Assembly: GCA_011176655.1 (NCBI GenBank)
Contig: DUEB01000054.1
Span: 1 to 5,969, forward strand
Direction of reading: 5' to 3'
From: Dehalococcoidia bacterium
GTDB taxonomy: Bacteria > Chloroflexota > Dehalococcoidia > Dehalococcoidales > UBA5760
DNA length: 5,969 nt
Shown here piece after piece: positions 4,996 through 5,969 of this stretch. A model generated the notes under the pieces. The model was not told the DNA's origin, made no database searches, and saw only the letters and a program-made list of their open reading frames with translations. The position numbers and the translations under genes were made by a program. How positions within the stretch are numbered: position 1 is the first letter of the stretch; every line of letters starts with the position of its first letter.

Positions 4996-5889
4996 TTGAA
5001 AGACACACTTGAGATAGAGACGAAGCGGCTCCTGCGCCGTTTCGGTCTCCGGGCCAGAAAGGGGCTGGGACAGCACTTCCTTACTGATGAAGGCGCACTT
5101 AAGGCAATTATCCAGGCTGCTGAGCTGGCTCCCAGCGATATTGTTATCGAGGTCGGCCCCGGACTGGGAGTACTGACCAGGGAGCTGGCCGGTAAGGTAG
5201 CGTGGCTCTTTACCGTCGAGCTGGACAGTAAACTGGCTGCTATCCTGCAAAAAAACCTGGCTTCCCTACGCAATGTCAGCGTCATCAACCGGGATATTCT
5301 TGAGATTGACCCGCCGTCCCTGCTTCGGGAGACGCCGGCGGGTCTTCCCGAGCTCGCCGAGAGCGCCTTAAGCTATAAGGTGGTAGCCAACCTTCCCTAT
5401 TATATTACCTCACCCGTGCTGCGCCACTTCCTGACAGCCCAGGCTAAGCCCCGGCTGATGGTGGTCATGGTGCAGAAGGAGGTTGCCGAGGCTATTACCG
5501 CCAGGCCAGGGCGGATGAGTATCTTGAGCGTCAGCGTCCAGTTTTACGGCCAGCCGGAGATAGTAAGCTTCGTGCCCGCCGGCTGCTTTTACCCGGCACC
5601 GGAGGTCGACTCAGCGATACTGAGGATAACGGTGCCTCCCGAGCCGGCAGTCGAGGTTACCGATGAAGACAGCTTCTTCAGCCTGGTGCGGGCTGGCTTC
5701 AGTGCCGCGCGTAAGCAGCTCGCTAACTCTCTGGCTCAGGGTCTCAAGCTCCCCAAGGCTGAAGTCCTGCCCCGGCTGCAAAAGGCGGGTATAGCTCCCC
5801 AGCGCCGGGCGGAGACGCTCAGTTTAGAGGAGTGGTCCGGGCTGTGGCGGGTTTTTAACCAGCTAGGGGGGAGCCAGACAGAATGCTGA
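4996..5889 (+). CDS. rsmA: 16S rRNA (adenine1518-N6/adenine1519-N6)-dimethyltransferase
   Basis: RsmA (KsgA) dimethylates two adjacent adenines in helix 45 of 16S rRNA, a late checkpoint in 30S assembly. Its loss causes kasugamycin resistance. The 297-residue protein has KGLGQHFL (22-29), SAM motif I EVGPGLG (52-58), the acidic ELD after strand 2 (75-77), D100 in INRD, the catalytic NLPYY (132-136) and the CFYPAPEVDS segment (197-206). The C-terminal small domain is complete. The start is TTG 4996, supported by AGGGAG (4983-4988) with a 7-base spacer and by the family N-terminus. The gene probably has its own promoter near 4936. Its end overlaps the ispE start by 7 bases. Confidence 0.97.
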   Translation: MKDTLEIETKRLLRRFGLRARKGLGQHFLTDEGALKAIIQAAELAPSDIVIEVGPGLGVLTRELAGKVAWLFTVELDSKLAAILQKNLASLRNVSVINRDILEIDPPSLLRETPAGLPELAESALSYKVVANLPYYITSPVLRHFLTAQAKPRLMVVMVQKEVAEAITARPGRMSILSVSVQFYGQPEIVSFVPAGCFYPAPEVDSAILRITVPPEPAVEVTDEDSFFSLVRAGFSAARKQLANSLAQGLKLPKAEVLPRLQKAGIAPQRRAETLSLEEWSGLWRVFNQLGGSQTEC

Positions 5890-5969
5890 CCGTTTTAGCC
5901 CCGGCCAAGGTAAACCTCACCCTTGAGGTGCTGGCAGAGCGCCGGGACGGTTTTCACGAGATCCGCAGC
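5883..5969 (+). CDS. ispE: 4-diphosphocytidyl-2-C-methyl-D-erythritol kinase, N-terminal fragment
   Basis: Only the first 29 codons lie in the window. IspE is the GHMP kinase that phosphorylates CDP-ME in the MEP route to isoprenoid precursors. The fragment shows PAKVNLTLEV (7-16), with the conserved K9 and N11, and RRDGFHEI (20-27, with H25), both diagnostic of IspE. The ATG at 5883 overlaps the rsmA stop by 7 bases. A run GGGGGAG (5866-5872) lies 10 bases upstream as a ribosome site. rsmA-ispE adjacency is common in bacteria. Use of the MEP pathway fits a bacterium such as a Chloroflexota member but does not distinguish among phyla. Confidence 0.92.
   Translation, partial: MLTVLAPAKVNLTLEVLAERRDGFHEIRS

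Overview
This window is core-genome housekeeping DNA. Gene density is very high, overlaps are short, and overall GC looks like the high fifties. The protein sequences, especially RsmA, TsaB and GatB, read like a Dehalococcoidia (Chloroflexota) lineage. That taxonomic call is recalled family resemblance, not a search result. I see no mobile element, CRISPR array, rRNA or tRNA, and no stretch over about 130 bases without a gene.

Layout. (1) Positions 1-1081, plus strand: the 3' end of gatB (tRNA amidotransferase), then secG (Sec translocon) starting on the base after the gatB stop, then rsfS (ribosome silencing factor), probably read from a rare CTG start behind a strong Shine-Dalgarno. (2) Positions 1096-4867, minus strand: a six-gene run read from right to left as thiL, tsaE, tsaB, a PaaI-like hotdog thioesterase, a beta-phosphoglucomutase-like HAD hydrolase and ndk. 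It meets rsfS tail to tail with a 14-bp gap and no recognisable intrinsic terminator. (3) Positions 4868-4995: a 128-bp divergent intergenic region. It holds a convincing extended -10 promoter for the minus operon, placed so that thiL mRNA should be leaderless, and a weaker extended -10 promoter for rsmA. (4) Positions 4996-5969, plus strand: rsmA (16S rRNA dimethyltransferase) overlapping the start of ispE (isoprenoid synthesis), which runs off the window.

How the genes fit together. gatB, rsfS, tsaB, tsaE and rsmA all serve translation: tRNA charging, ribosome availability, the t6A tRNA modification and 30S maturation. thiL makes thiamine diphosphate, ispE works in the MEP pathway and ndk balances NTP pools. 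thiL-tsaE-tsaB is a recognised bacterial gene order. Here the rimI and tsaD genes that often follow are absent and three metabolic genes take their place.

Nothing here looks like an undescribed system. The points worth a second look are about gene expression: leaderless thiL, the CTG start of rsfS, a long overlap between two minus-strand genes, and a local drop in GC inside gatB.
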